Shown piece by piece: positions 51,290 through 60,919 of a stretch of DNA of 64,000 nt. Source of the stretch: Bryopsis sp. KO-2023. Its lineage: Eukaryota; Chlorophyta; Ulvophyceae; Bryopsidales; Bryopsidaceae. A model generated the notes under the pieces. It searched no databases, was not told where the DNA came from, and worked only from the letters and a program-made list of their open reading frames with translations. The translations under genes and the position numbers were made by a program. The stretch covers positions 2,356,001-2,420,000 of the forward strand of contig BSYQ01000013.1 in assembly GCA_030272585.1 (NCBI GenBank), written 5' to 3'. Positions within the stretch are counted from its first letter, which is position 1. Each line of letters opens with the position of its first letter.

Positions 51290-54200
51290 CTATTCTCTTC
51301 CTTTCTGCAACTCTTTTCTTTCTTTCTCTTTAAATGCGCGAAGTATATCTGGTGCGTTAACCAGATTAGCTTCAGGTTCCCAAGTAGCGTCAAGTAGATC
51401 GTATCCTTTCCACAGCACTAGGTATTCACGATTGCGTTTACCTCTAGCCCTTAGGATATTTTCGACCTCATACTCTACTTCGCTACCAATCAACTCTCCT
51501 TCTGGAGGTTGTATCTGCCTGCTGTTATCACTCGAGGCGTGATAACGCTTGAACTTAGAAACATGAAACACTGGGTGAATGAGCCATGTTTCCGGAAGTT
51601 GAACTCTGTAAGCCACCTTTGATATTTTCTCCACAATTTCAAAGGGACCCACAAATCGACGGCGCAGTTTGGGACTCACTTTGTTCAAAGCAGCCAACGG
51701 AATAAAACGGCTTTTTATCAGGACTTTATCCCCTTTCTCAAAAGCAATATCTTTCCTCTTCTTGTTTGCACTCACACACATTCTGTGTTGTGCTCTAGAG
51801 TAATATGCTTTTGCGGTATCTAAGTCCTGTGCCATCCGTGCTACCATAGTCTTAACTGCTTCCACTTGAAATTGCGTTGCCGTCCCACCAATGTTTGGTG
51901 TTTCTGGATGGTACCCATACATCAAGTATGCAGGTGCGAACCCTGTACTCGCATTCACTGCATTGTTTGCTGCAAACTCTGCTGTAGGTAAATACTCAAC
52001 CCACTTATGGGGATACCTCTCAGCATATGGCCTCAGGAAATTTTCCAGAGTACGTATGGTAACCTCACTCTGCCCATCCGTTTGAGGGTGGTAAGCTGTA
52101 CTCATACGAATCTCTGTACCCAGAGCTTTAAAAAGCGTCTGCCAGAACTTGCTGGTAAAGCGAGGGTCTCTATCAGACACAATCACTTTAGGTAGGCCAT
52201 GGTTGCGGTAAACATGTTCGATAAAAAGTTGGGCGTATCCTGCAGCGGTAATCTCTTTAGTACATGGGGCGAAATGCACAAACTTGGTAAGTCTATCGAC
52301 AAAGACAGCTACAGCACTAAACCCATTGGATGCTGGTAGATCTGTCACCAAGTCAGTGGTAATCTGCTCCCACTTCCGCTCAGGTATTGGCAGGGGTTGA
52401 AGTAAGCCCATAGGCTTCTGTGTGTCAGCCTTTATTTGTTGGCACACAGGGCATTCGCGCACAAATGCCTTCAACTCATTCATCCACCCCTTCCACCAAT
52501 ATCGCCGCGCTAGGATTTCTCCTGTTCGCGCTGGTCCTGTATGGCCTGCTGAAGGTGTCTCATGGCACTCCTTCATAATCTTATTGCGCTGGCCTTTAGG
52601 AACCACCACTTTCTCGACTAATCCTCTCTTTGGGACCGTCCAGAGTATTCCCTCTCTGAGGAAATATCCCTCAACTTCCTCGCCACTCTCAAGCTTCCGC
52701 AATATCTTCACCAAGGAGTTATCAGCTTGGAGGGCTTGTTTCCACTCGTCTTGGCTTGCTTGATGCACTTGCCAAGTGGAAATGTTCATCGCAGTTTCCA
52801 CGGGCTTAGGAACACTGCGGGAGAGAGCATCTGCTAACACATTAGCCTTGCCTTTGATATAGGAGATCTTGGGGTTGATCGAAGTCAGGTACCCCGCCTC
52901 AAGCCATCTTGCTTGGGTTCTAGAAAGGTTCCTCTGCGACAGAATATGCGTCAGAGGTTGGTGGTCAGTGAACACTGTTACTCCACCCGCACAACCTTCT
53001 AGATAATGTCTCCACTGCACCATCGCATAACATATTGCACACAACTCTTTGTCGTATGGTGCATAGTTAAGCTCGGCAGGCTTGAATCTACGTGAGAGGT
53101 AAGCTATTGGCTGTAGCCCCTCTCCGTGATCCTGTGTTAACACGGCACCGATGGCCTCATTCGACGCATCAGTGATCACAGTGTAAGGCAGTGACGCATC
53201 TGGAAAAATAAGGACGGGAGCTTGACTTAGACGCTTTTTCAGTTCATTGAATGCGCCACGCTCAACCTGTCCCCATCTCCAGGGATGGTCTTTCTTCACT
53301 AAGTCATGGAGTGGTCCAGCAACATGTGCAAACTGGGGAATGAATTTTCTGTAGTATGAAACCATTCCAAGGAAACTACGTACATCACTAACACTCTGTA
53401 GTTCCTTCCACTCCTTCACTGCCTTCACTTTTTGTTCCTGTGGTTTTAACCCACTTCCGCTAATGCGGTAGCCAAGATAGTCTACTGTTGCGACAGCCAG
53501 CTCACTTTTACTTGCCTTAGCAAAAAGCTGATATTCTGCTAGTCGCGACAGAACTTTCTCTAAGTGTTCGGCATGCTGTTCCATGTTTTCAGAGAAGATG
53601 AGTATGTCATCAATAAAGACAACAACAAAATCATCTAAAAACTCTGCGAGTAGGTCTTGCACTAGAGTTTGGAATTGCGCTGGGCAATTGGTTAGCCCAA
53701 AAGGCGCTACCAAAAACTCAAAGTGACCATATCTCGTGCGGAACGCTGTTTTATCTGTATCAGATGGCCTTACTGGAAATTGCCAATAGCCTGATCGCAG
53801 ATCTAACTTTGAGAACACTTTGGCTTTGAACACTCTATCCATCAATTCTTCTGGCAGGGGTAAAGGATACCGGTTTTTCACCGTCACCTTATTGATCCAC
53901 CTGTAATCCACACACATCCTTAAGCCTCCATCCTTTTTCGGTACAAATAGGATTGGCGCGCCCCAAGGGGACTCGGATGGTTTGATTTTCTTCTGTTCCA
54001 GAAGGTAGTCCACTTGTGCTTTCACTTCATCCAGCTCTGCTGGTGAAAGCTTGTATATTGGACGATGGATAGGTGTTGGATCCTCCAGGTCTATCTTAAA
54101 CTCATGACCTTTTCTCTTCGGAGGGATCCCTGGGGGTAAATCACGAGGGAACACACCACGGTGTGTTTCTACCACCTTTTTAATTTCGGCAGGGGTGTCT

Positions 54201-55030
54201 GAACGAATAAGTTTACCAATCTCATCCTCAGTGTTGAATGGCTGTGTTCGCTCTATTGCGTCAGGCAATTCATGTTGGCCTAAAGCTTTCTCTTCAGACT
54301 CTTGCACTACAACCATGAATGCTGTCTCTGTTTTGAGATGACGCATCATTCTCTTAGCTGAACACTCAGTCACTGGCACTTCTTGCAGTATCGACTGTAC
54401 TTTTCGTTCAGGTTCAATACTCTCTTGGGTTGGATGACGCAACGGGAGATGAAACACTTGGCTGTTTTTGCAAACTGAAATCTCATTCTGCTGAAAGTCT
54501 ATGCGGGGGTTTTCTTTCTGCAACCAAGGCATGCCCAATATTAGGTCATAACCAAGGTCTGGGAACAGATCCGCTTTCATTTTGCACTTCAGCCCTCCTA
54601 TCTTTACTCGGAGGTTGTTACAGCTGCCAGCCAGTTCTTTAATATCTCCGTTTGCCAACATTGCTCTCTTGGAGCTTGGTGTAATCGACAACCCGAGATC
54701 ACGCGCTACCTTATCATTGATATAGTTTGCGGTACTTCCACAATCAATGAATGCATAAAGGTCCGTGGTCTTGATCCGTGCTTTTACTTCGTACCCTCTC
54801 ACAGGCACTTCTTGAATTTTTAACAGAGGGCATGTGTCACCCTTGGTTGACGAAGTTGATCGAACTTCTGACACATTAACTCGCTCTGTGGTAGACCGCT
54901 GGGTTGTTTCTGACCCACTATCGTCTACGTCTGCAGGCAGGGACTCCTGTAGACTACTCTGCGACTCCAATGAGCCCACAGATTCACTAACAGAGGGAAG
55001 AGATGCAGATGACGCATGAGGCGCGTCCAT
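51290..55030 (-). CDS. Element 2 Pol: protease, RT, RNase H, integrase, chromodomain
   Basis: The first in-frame ATG (55030) gives 1,246 residues, but the frame is open up to the A-run at 55296-55303 near the end of gag, so it is probably made as a Gag-Pol fusion by -1 frameshifting. Domains: aspartic protease FIDCGSTANYI (residues ~94-104; DCG instead of DTG/DSG), RT with [16 protein letters not shown] and FVVVFIDDILIFS, RNase H with VITDASNEAIGAVL, integrase zinc finger (GHTGPARTGEILARRY...CPVC), and the DDE core (FVDRLTKFVHFAP, SDRDPRFTSKFWQ, YHPQTDGQSE). A chromodomain at the C-terminus (EYEVENILRARGKRNREYLV, LWKGYDLLDATWEPEANL) identifies a chromovirus. Chromodomains direct integration to modified chromatin. 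No stops or breaks. Confidence 0.95.
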   Translation of the reverse strand: MDAPHASSASLPSVSESVGSLESQSSLQESLPADVDDSGSETTQRSTTERVNVSEVRSTSSTKGDTCPLLKIQEVPVRGYEVKARIKTTDLYAFIDCGSTANYINDKVARDLGLSITPSSKRAMLANGDIKELAGSCNNLRVKIGGLKCKMKADLFPDLGYDLILGMPWLQKENPRIDFQQNEISVCKNSQVFHLPLRHPTQESIEPERKVQSILQEVPVTECSAKRMMRHLKTETAFMVVVQESEEKALGQHELPDAIERTQPFNTEDEIGKLIRSDTPAEIKKVVETHRGVFPRDLPPGIPPKRKGHEFKIDLEDPTPIHRPIYKLSPAELDEVKAQVDYLLEQKKIKPSESPWGAPILFVPKKDGGLRMCVDYRWINKVTVKNRYPLPLPEELMDRVFKAKVFSKLDLRSGYWQFPVRPSDTDKTAFRTRYGHFEFLVAPFGLTNCPAQFQTLVQDLLAEFLDDFVVVFIDDILIFSENMEQHAEHLEKVLSRLAEYQLFAKASKSELAVATVDYLGYRISGSGLKPQEQKVKAVKEWKELQSVSDVRSFLGMVSYYRKFIPQFAHVAGPLHDLVKKDHPWRWGQVERGAFNELKKRLSQAPVLIFPDASLPYTVITDASNEAIGAVLTQDHGEGLQPIAYLSRRFKPAELNYAPYDKELCAICYAMVQWRHYLEGCAGGVTVFTDHQPLTHILSQRNLSRTQARWLEAGYLTSINPKISYIKGKANVLADALSRSVPKPVETAMNISTWQVHQASQDEWKQALQADNSLVKILRKLESGEEVEGYFLREGILWTVPKRGLVEKVVVPKGQRNKIMKECHETPSAGHTGPARTGEILARRYWWKGWMNELKAFVRECPVCQQIKADTQKPMGLLQPLPIPERKWEQITTDLVTDLPASNGFSAVAVFVDRLTKFVHFAPCTKEITAAGYAQLFIEHVYRNHGLPKVIVSDRDPRFTSKFWQTLFKALGTEIRMSTAYHPQTDGQSEVTIRTLENFLRPYAERYPHKWVEYLPTAEFAANNAVNASTGFAPAYLMYGYHPETPNIGGTATQFQVEAVKTMVARMAQDLDTAKAYYSRAQHRMCVSANKKRKDIAFEKGDKVLIKSRFIPLAALNKVSPKLRRRFVGPFEIVEKISKVAYRVQLPETWLIHPVFHVSKFKRYHASSDNSRQIQPPEGELIGSEVEYEVENILRARGKRNREYLVLWKGYDLLDATWEPEANLVNAPDILRAFKEKERKELQKGRE

Positions 55031-55284
55031 CTCATCCGGTGTGCTTTCCTTCTGTTCATTTTTCCAATCGCAGTTGTCATGTGCCGATTGGGTAGATGTG
55101 GAGAGTGTCTCTGTTCTCTCTTCACGCGGTGTACTAGTCCGCGCCCCAGGTTTTCCGCTGTGAGTACAAACCTTTTTCGAGGCACCTACTTTTGATCTTA
55201 GCTTCCTACGCCGCCTACGAACTCTATTTCGCTTACGACGTTTGCGTCGGCCAGGCTCAGACGAAGCAGTTTCCTGCCTGGCGG

Positions 55285-57936
55285 TCAGTTTAACATTTTT
55301 TTTACATCGGGGAGGTTTTTCACCTCCTCCAATCTAGGACATTGCCTCACAGGGTGACCCTTCTTTCCACAAAGATAACAATTATATCCCCCTCCCCCCT
55401 GGGGGTTCTGTCTTCCCTGATTGGCTTGTCCTCTTCCACGGTTACCACCACCGCGTCCACGTCCACCACCACCACGTCCTCCTCCTCGTCCTTGTTGCTG
55501 TTGCTGCTGCTGTTGCACTCCTGCGGCAGCTTGTGGTGGTGCTTGGGCTGGTGGTGTGGGGTTCTGCTGCTGCTGACCCTGATTCTGGCCTTTCTTCTTT
55601 CTTCCACCACGCCAGACTCCTTTCTTTTTCTGATTGGTTTGCCCTCCTTGGCCTTGTGTTCCAACTCCAAGGGCTTCCAATCGTTCGGCGGATATGATGG
55701 CGGCCTCTACATCTCGAGGTACCGTTGCTGCGACTAACTTCTGAACTTCACTTTTAAGTCCATCCACGAAGAGCAAATACTGGTGATCCTCTTCGAGGTC
55801 TGGAATCCTCAAAACTAACCGCTGAAACTCTTTTACGAACTGTTTCACGGTTCCAGTCTGCTTGAGTTTATGGAGGTCACGCCACGCTTCATCTCGATCA
55901 CTAGAGAATTCGAAAGCTGTAGCTAAGCCATCCATGAAGTCCATCCAGTCACGGAAGGGTGGTCTTTCACCTCGGTGAATTTTCAACTCTTGCATCGTTA
56001 ACCAATCCGAGGCAGCTCCATAAAGGTTAGTGGCCATAATCGACTGCCACTGTGCTTCATGCACTCCGCAGGTTCTCAAGTACCGCGTCATGAGCACTTG
56101 CCATTTACGGGCTTTTGGTTCTCCACTTCCGTTAAATGCGCGAGGCATTTGCAACTTGACGGTGCTAGGCAACCACTGTCCTTGCCTAGGAGGTCCTGGG
56201 CCTGCTGGTCCAGCGCCACCTCCACCTCCACCTCCACCAGGAGGTCCACCGGGAGGTCCACCGCCTCCACCATCTCCACCGCCGCCACCACCTCCACCGC
56301 CATCAGGCGCACCTGGAATGCGGGAAGGTGGACGGTTTCGTCTGTCGCGGTAATCATCACCGCCATCATCATCTGGGTCGTCATCACCAGGGTCTCCAAA
56401 GTTACCTCGCATGCGAGGAACTCGACTGGGTCCACCAGTAGACTCATATGAACCAAGTGCAGCAAAGGGATTATTTTCTACCCTTGCTCCCAATGCACTT
56501 AACCCAAGTCCCAATCTTCCAGTACGTGTGGGGATCTGCATGGGTTCTTTTCCTTTCTCTTCTCTGACCTGTGCCTTAGCACGCTCAAGGTCAATTTGAT
56601 ATAACACTTCTGCTGAGGAGAGAACTCTTGGGTTAGTTCGTGTGGGTCTACGTGATCCATCGGCAGAGTCGGGTTCTGAGATGCGTACTCCAGGCTGAGC
56701 TCTTGTACTTGGAGGTATCAATTGAGGGAATGTGAAATCAGCGTCTGGTGCGCTGTCCACTGCAGTGCATGGTGGTGCTTCTGCAGCAACAATTTCACCC
56801 TCCTCGACCTGTACTGCTGGAGGAGCCGGTATTGTTGCGGTTCCTGCCCCAACCATTCCTACCGCGAAGCTCTGGTCTAGTGGCGGCCATGATACAGCCA
56901 ACTGCTTTACTGATTTCTTCGGCAGCGGCATTCCAAAGGCTGAGTCCTCAGGCTCAGGAGAAGTTGATTCTTCTCGCTCTGGTGATACTGCACGAGCATC
57001 ACTTCCACTTTGGGCACTCTGACTTCCGCCACTCACATCCTCCATGCTTCGTTCCAGGCCAGATAATCTTAAGGCAACCACATCAGCTGCATCTTGCTGC
57101 TGATCCCAGGTCTTGGATGCCTTTTTCTCCAAGGCAATCAAATCTTTTTGAATTGCTACTCTTGAGCTCTGCAAACGCTTCACCTCAGCACCTTGTTTGT
57201 GCAAGGACTCCCGAAACAATTCTAGAGTCCGTTCGACTTTTTCGTTGGAATCCGCAACAGTTCCTAATAAGCCTTCAATTCTCCGCCCTTGAACAAGGGA
57301 TAACTCGGAGAGTTGTTTTAACTGAAGTGCTGATGCTTCAGTTGCTTCTTTTAGGTCAGCAAAACGAGAGTCCGCTAGAATGTCTGCGGCATCCATTCTC
57401 CTCGTTATTGCATCCACAGAAGCTTTGATCTCGGCTCTTTCTTTCCTATGGTCGATATCTTGGCGTAATAGCCTCTGCTCGTATCGACTATGTTGAGCCG
57501 CTACTGAATCCAGCTTCTGCTGTTGCGACACCACCGCATGCTGTGTGGCCTCAACCTGTTGCGCATGCTGGTGCTGTGTTTCCAGCGCCTGCCCGATCAC
57601 CTCTGATGCGCCAGCCAGTTGGTTCGACACAGAGGCCTCAGTATGGGCTAGCCTCTGCCCCAGTGTCTGGTCAACTTGCTGCAGGTGACCCCTTAGCCCG
57701 TGGGCTAAATCGTCCACACGGTCATGGACCGCATCCACATCCTCTCTTAAGGCTTCCGCATCAGCTCCCATGTCTATGTCGACAGCTGCTTGCTGGACAT
57801 TGTGGATGTTCTGGACGTTTATTTGTTGATACACAACATTGGGTGCGTCAGGCAATTCTTCATCGAACTCAGGTTCAATCCCTGGCTCTTCAACTTGAGG
57901 CTCGCGCACTGCCAATGCGTGTTCACGGTCAGCCAT
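55285..57936 (-). CDS. Element 2 Gag with CCHC zinc knuckle
   Basis: 883 residues from the ATG at 57936 (MADREHALAVREPQVEEPGI). The N-terminal ~300 residues are largely coiled coil (HDRVDDLAHGLRGHLQQVDQ and on). A Pro/Ser-acidic region and a poly-Gly/Pro stretch follow. The retrotransposon capsid-like segment lies at about 590-760 (MPRAFNGSGEPKARKWQVLM, LKQTGTVKQFVKEFQRLVLR). After a Gln/Gly/Arg-rich region, the zinc knuckle CYLCGKKGHPVRQC is near residue 852. The stop is 8 nt beyond an A8 run that can act as a slippery site (A AAA AAA). It packages element RNA in virus-like particles. Confidence 0.95.
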   Translation of the reverse strand: MADREHALAVREPQVEEPGIEPEFDEELPDAPNVVYQQINVQNIHNVQQAAVDIDMGADAEALREDVDAVHDRVDDLAHGLRGHLQQVDQTLGQRLAHTEASVSNQLAGASEVIGQALETQHQHAQQVEATQHAVVSQQQKLDSVAAQHSRYEQRLLRQDIDHRKERAEIKASVDAITRRMDAADILADSRFADLKEATEASALQLKQLSELSLVQGRRIEGLLGTVADSNEKVERTLELFRESLHKQGAEVKRLQSSRVAIQKDLIALEKKASKTWDQQQDAADVVALRLSGLERSMEDVSGGSQSAQSGSDARAVSPEREESTSPEPEDSAFGMPLPKKSVKQLAVSWPPLDQSFAVGMVGAGTATIPAPPAVQVEEGEIVAAEAPPCTAVDSAPDADFTFPQLIPPSTRAQPGVRISEPDSADGSRRPTRTNPRVLSSAEVLYQIDLERAKAQVREEKGKEPMQIPTRTGRLGLGLSALGARVENNPFAALGSYESTGGPSRVPRMRGNFGDPGDDDPDDDGGDDYRDRRNRPPSRIPGAPDGGGGGGGGGDGGGGGPPGGPPGGGGGGGGAGPAGPGPPRQGQWLPSTVKLQMPRAFNGSGEPKARKWQVLMTRYLRTCGVHEAQWQSIMATNLYGAASDWLTMQELKIHRGERPPFRDWMDFMDGLATAFEFSSDRDEAWRDLHKLKQTGTVKQFVKEFQRLVLRIPDLEEDHQYLLFVDGLKSEVQKLVAATVPRDVEAAIISAERLEALGVGTQGQGGQTNQKKKGVWRGGRKKKGQNQGQQQQNPTPPAQAPPQAAAGVQQQQQQQQGRGGGRGGGGRGRGGGNRGRGQANQGRQNPQGGGGYNCYLCGKKGHPVRQCPRLEEVKNLPDVKKMLN
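55296..55303 (-). promoter_or_regulatory. Candidate -1 ribosomal frameshift site, element 2
   Basis: Eight A residues on the sense (minus) strand. In the gag frame they read gtA AAA AAA, matching X XXY YYZ. Slipping back one base enters the pol frame, which is open from here to 51290. No downstream structure was computed. Confidence 0.65.
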
Positions 57937-58082
57937 GGTCTCTCAGCCACTATTTGGGAGTACTCAACAACCACGGTTGGAGTTTCTCTCTACCAAACAA
58001 ACAAACAAAAAACGTTTGTTGCGCCACGTTCACAAGTTTCGATCTCAAGAACTTAAAGTTCTTGCCTCGCTCCGAAACCAAT

Positions 58083-58502
58083 TGATAGTGAAGCTTGTGG
58101 GTGACGCAATAGTGGTCGGCTGTGTTGATTGGATTCGTGATAACTTGCTGGCTAACGCAAGTATACTTGTGGGGTTTGTTAGTTTAGACAACTCTCTAGC
58201 TAGCGCGGTTGTGAACGCTACTAGAGCACTTGGGTTGGGAAGTGATTGCGTCAGGCAAACACTTAACACACACACACACAAACACACACACAAGCGGGAA
58301 CACACCAATCCCACGAATCCCGAGTTCTTACAAAATAAAGTGAATGTCAAAACAACGAGTGGGCCTCTTAAGTACCCCTAAGTGTAGTACGCTGACGCAT
58401 GCCCCAAACTCTGGGTCTAATCTGTCTTACTCGTGAACCCGCATGCGTCAGCCACCCTCGGCTCTATCCCAAACTACCTCGTATAGCGCTAAAAGACTAA
58501 CA
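58083..58502 (-). repeat. 5' LTR of element 2
   Basis: A 420-bp copy identical by eye to 48410-48829. In element orientation it starts TGTTAGTC and ends ACTATCA, followed by AT and the primer site TGGTTTCGGAGC. Confidence 0.95.
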
Positions 58503-58672
58503 GAGTCGGACGTGAAGGGGTATAGTAGTATTACGTATAGTAACTCTCACGGCAAGGGCACGTGGGTTATCCGTTCACAGTTCGGCAAGGACAGGTCGTG
58601 GCGCGAAAGTCAACGGTCTACAGTTGACAGTAACCGTTGCCTGGAAAGTCAACTGAAAGTCAAGCGACCAGA

Positions 58673-60919
58673 ATGGCTCTGGTTCCGGTTGTTACGGAAA
58701 GCGACATGGTCGCGATAAGCGACGAAGTTATGGAAGGGTCAGAAGTGCAACCAATGGTGCACCAGCAAATTCAGAATATACAGATCAATGGTTCTGATCA
58801 CACTGAAATGCAAAGACAGATTGAGGTCTGGGGTGGAACAGTAACCAACCATCTCCAGCAATCATTGACCTCCATGCAGAACCAGGTTCAACAAGTCCAG
58901 GTTGAACTCTATACACACAGAGAGCAAACAGAGCTACATCAGTCAACTCTAAAGGAAGAGTTGCAGTCAGCCTTAGTGCACAGTTTGGAAGAACAGAGTC
59001 GAAAACTACAGCAGACTCAGGAGCTACATGCAAAGGACTTTTATCAAAGCCTCACTGCAAATACAAACACTCAACTGAAGGACCTTGGTGAACAGTTGAG
59101 AAGCACAGGAAAAGAACATGCTGTAGGCATGGCTCAGTGGAAAAATAAGAACCAAACAGAGCTGGAACTATTCCAGAAGAAGCAGTTAGCTCTTCAGGAG
59201 CAACTGATGTTGGTTCAAAAGAAACAACAGGAAGATATTAATGCCCAATTATATGAAGTGTCTCAGCACATGCAAAGAATGCAAAAACAGCTGATGGAAG
59301 AGAGGGAGAGTATGACAAACACAATGACTAGCATACTACAAGGAGAATTGGACTCCTATCCTGCAGTCATTCAGAAAATGGTAGCTACAGCAGTGGATGA
59401 AACCACCACAGCTATTGAAGACAAGTATAACAATGCTGAAGGACAGAAAGCAGATCTAGAAGAGACTAGATGGGCTTTAACTGATCCAGACTATCAGAAA
59501 GCAGTTGATGGCTGGATGAAGGATGGAATTCTGAGAGCACCTATTCCTCCACAAGTGATGCAAGTGCATATGATGCAAGCAACACAAACAGTACAAAATA
59601 CAGAGGAAGGAGAAACTGAGGGACAAACTCAGGATATCCCAACATCTGGTCAGCCACCAGTACAGCAAGTTATACCTGCCACAAGTACTGGAGCAGTACC
59701 TCCAGGACCCTCTTCTTTAGGTCTAATAGACCTCACTTCAGGACAACAACTGTCCATGGGTTTACCACCCCCTCTACTGCAACCACCAGCAGTAACTATA
59801 GCACCTCCAGTTACCTTTACTGTAGGCACTACCCCAGCACCATCAGGAATGGGAATTCGACCACCAAATCCCTTTGAACAGTTAACAAGTCAAAGAGCAT
59901 CCAGTGGTGGTGCACCTGGAGGAAATCCAGGGGATCCAAATGGATCAAATGGACCAAATGGCCCAGACAGACCAGGCATGCCTAGAGCATCTGGTTCTGG
60001 ACATCCAGGGCCAGGGAATGGTGGTGATGGTGGTGGAGGTGATGGAGGAGGTCCCCCAGGAGGAGGACCACCTGATAGAGATCCTAGTGGCACATCAGGA
60101 GGTTCAGGACAAGGTCCTGATAGACCTTACAGCAAACAGATTAAGCTCACTCCCCCAGAGAAATTCACAGGAGATGAAAGGATGTCTGCAACAGAATGGA
60201 TACTAGGAATGAAGAGATGGTTGCAGAATCAACACATCTTAGAGAGAGACTGGTTATCCTGTTTTCAGTCACATCTCCAGGGAGATGCACTTAGCTGGTT
60301 AAATCTGATGGATATACAGATCATGAATCAGGAAAAAGCAGAGTATGCTAGCTGGCAAGAGTTCACTCAAGAACTAAGGAATGTTTTTGAGCCAGTCTCC
60401 CTAATAGAGACTGCCAGAAAACAATTAAGAACTCTAAGGCAGACTGGAACTGCCTTAGGCTACATCAGACTCTTCAGAAAGCTGATGTTTAGACTCCCTA
60501 ACCTACCTCAAGAAGAAAGGTATGCTGCCTTTGTGGATGGGCTAGCAGATAGGAATATGCAAGCACAGGTTATGACCCTGTGTGATGGGGATCTGGATAA
60601 GGCCATCCTCACAGTCCAAAGACTCTCTGCAACTATAGGCAGTAGAGGTGGCACTACTAGTAGCTTTAGAGGTAGAGGTAGAGGGAGGGGAAGATTTGGA
60701 CAGAGAAATACACAGATGTCAGCAGTGATAGCTGCTGCAACATCACAACTGCCCCCTGCAGCAAATTCAGTTAAGGCTGTGCAGCAGAGAGGTCAGATGG
60801 GATCTAGGCCCTCCAGGGGAGGATCCTTCAAGTGTTTTCTATGTGGAAGCACAGAGCATGGGGTGAGACAGTGTCCCAAACTGTCCCAAGCTCAGAAAGC
60901 CCTGAAGAAGGGAAACTAA
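58673..60919 (+). CDS. Element 3 Gag with CCHC zinc knuckle
   Basis: 748 residues from the ATG at 58673 ([20 protein letters not shown]). The N-terminal ~230 residues are Gln/Glu-rich coiled coil ([20 protein letters not shown]). Pro/Gly/Asn-rich spacers follow. The capsid-like segment is at about 500-650 ([40 protein letters not shown]). An Arg-Gly stretch follows, then the knuckle [14 protein letters not shown] and the stop. The layout parallels Gag of element 2 but the sequences are well diverged. The codons are visibly richer in A/T-ending triplets than element 2. The gene is open despite the element being broken on both sides. Confidence 0.9.
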   Translation: MALVPVVTESDMVAISDEVMEGSEVQPMVHQQIQNIQINGSDHTEMQRQIEVWGGTVTNHLQQSLTSMQNQVQQVQVELYTHREQTELHQSTLKEELQSALVHSLEEQSRKLQQTQELHAKDFYQSLTANTNTQLKDLGEQLRSTGKEHAVGMAQWKNKNQTELELFQKKQLALQEQLMLVQKKQQEDINAQLYEVSQHMQRMQKQLMEERESMTNTMTSILQGELDSYPAVIQKMVATAVDETTTAIEDKYNNAEGQKADLEETRWALTDPDYQKAVDGWMKDGILRAPIPPQVMQVHMMQATQTVQNTEEGETEGQTQDIPTSGQPPVQQVIPATSTGAVPPGPSSLGLIDLTSGQQLSMGLPPPLLQPPAVTIAPPVTFTVGTTPAPSGMGIRPPNPFEQLTSQRASSGGAPGGNPGDPNGSNGPNGPDRPGMPRASGSGHPGPGNGGDGGGGDGGGPPGGGPPDRDPSGTSGGSGQGPDRPYSKQIKLTPPEKFTGDERMSATEWILGMKRWLQNQHILERDWLSCFQSHLQGDALSWLNLMDIQIMNQEKAEYASWQEFTQELRNVFEPVSLIETARKQLRTLRQTGTALGYIRLFRKLMFRLPNLPQEERYAAFVDGLADRNMQAQVMTLCDGDLDKAILTVQRLSATIGSRGGTTSSFRGRGRGRGRFGQRNTQMSAVIAAATSQLPPAANSVKAVQQRGQMGSRPSRGGSFKCFLCGSTEHGVRQCPKLSQAQKALKKGN
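60910..60916 (+). promoter_or_regulatory. Candidate -1 ribosomal frameshift site GGGAAAC, element 3
   Basis: In the gag frame it reads G GGA AAC, immediately followed by the TAA stop. This is a standard -1 heptamer. The pol frame is in -1 phase and open from upstream of this point. Confidence 0.75.

Larger units (their letters stand above)
48410..58502 (-). mobile_element. Chromovirus element 2 (Ty3/gypsy), complete, with a third ORF
   Basis: A 10,093-bp element on the minus strand with 420-bp LTRs at 48410-48829 and 58083-58502 that appear identical by eye. Target duplication GAGTC at 48405-48409 and 58503-58507. Primer site TGGTTTCGGAGC at 58080-58069. Order: gag (55285-57936), -1 shifted pro-RT-RNaseH-IN-chromodomain (51290-55030 plus upstream), and a third ORF (49025-50839). 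All frames are open. Identical LTRs and intact frames indicate a very recent, possibly active insertion. It sits in the leader of element 3. Confidence 0.95.
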
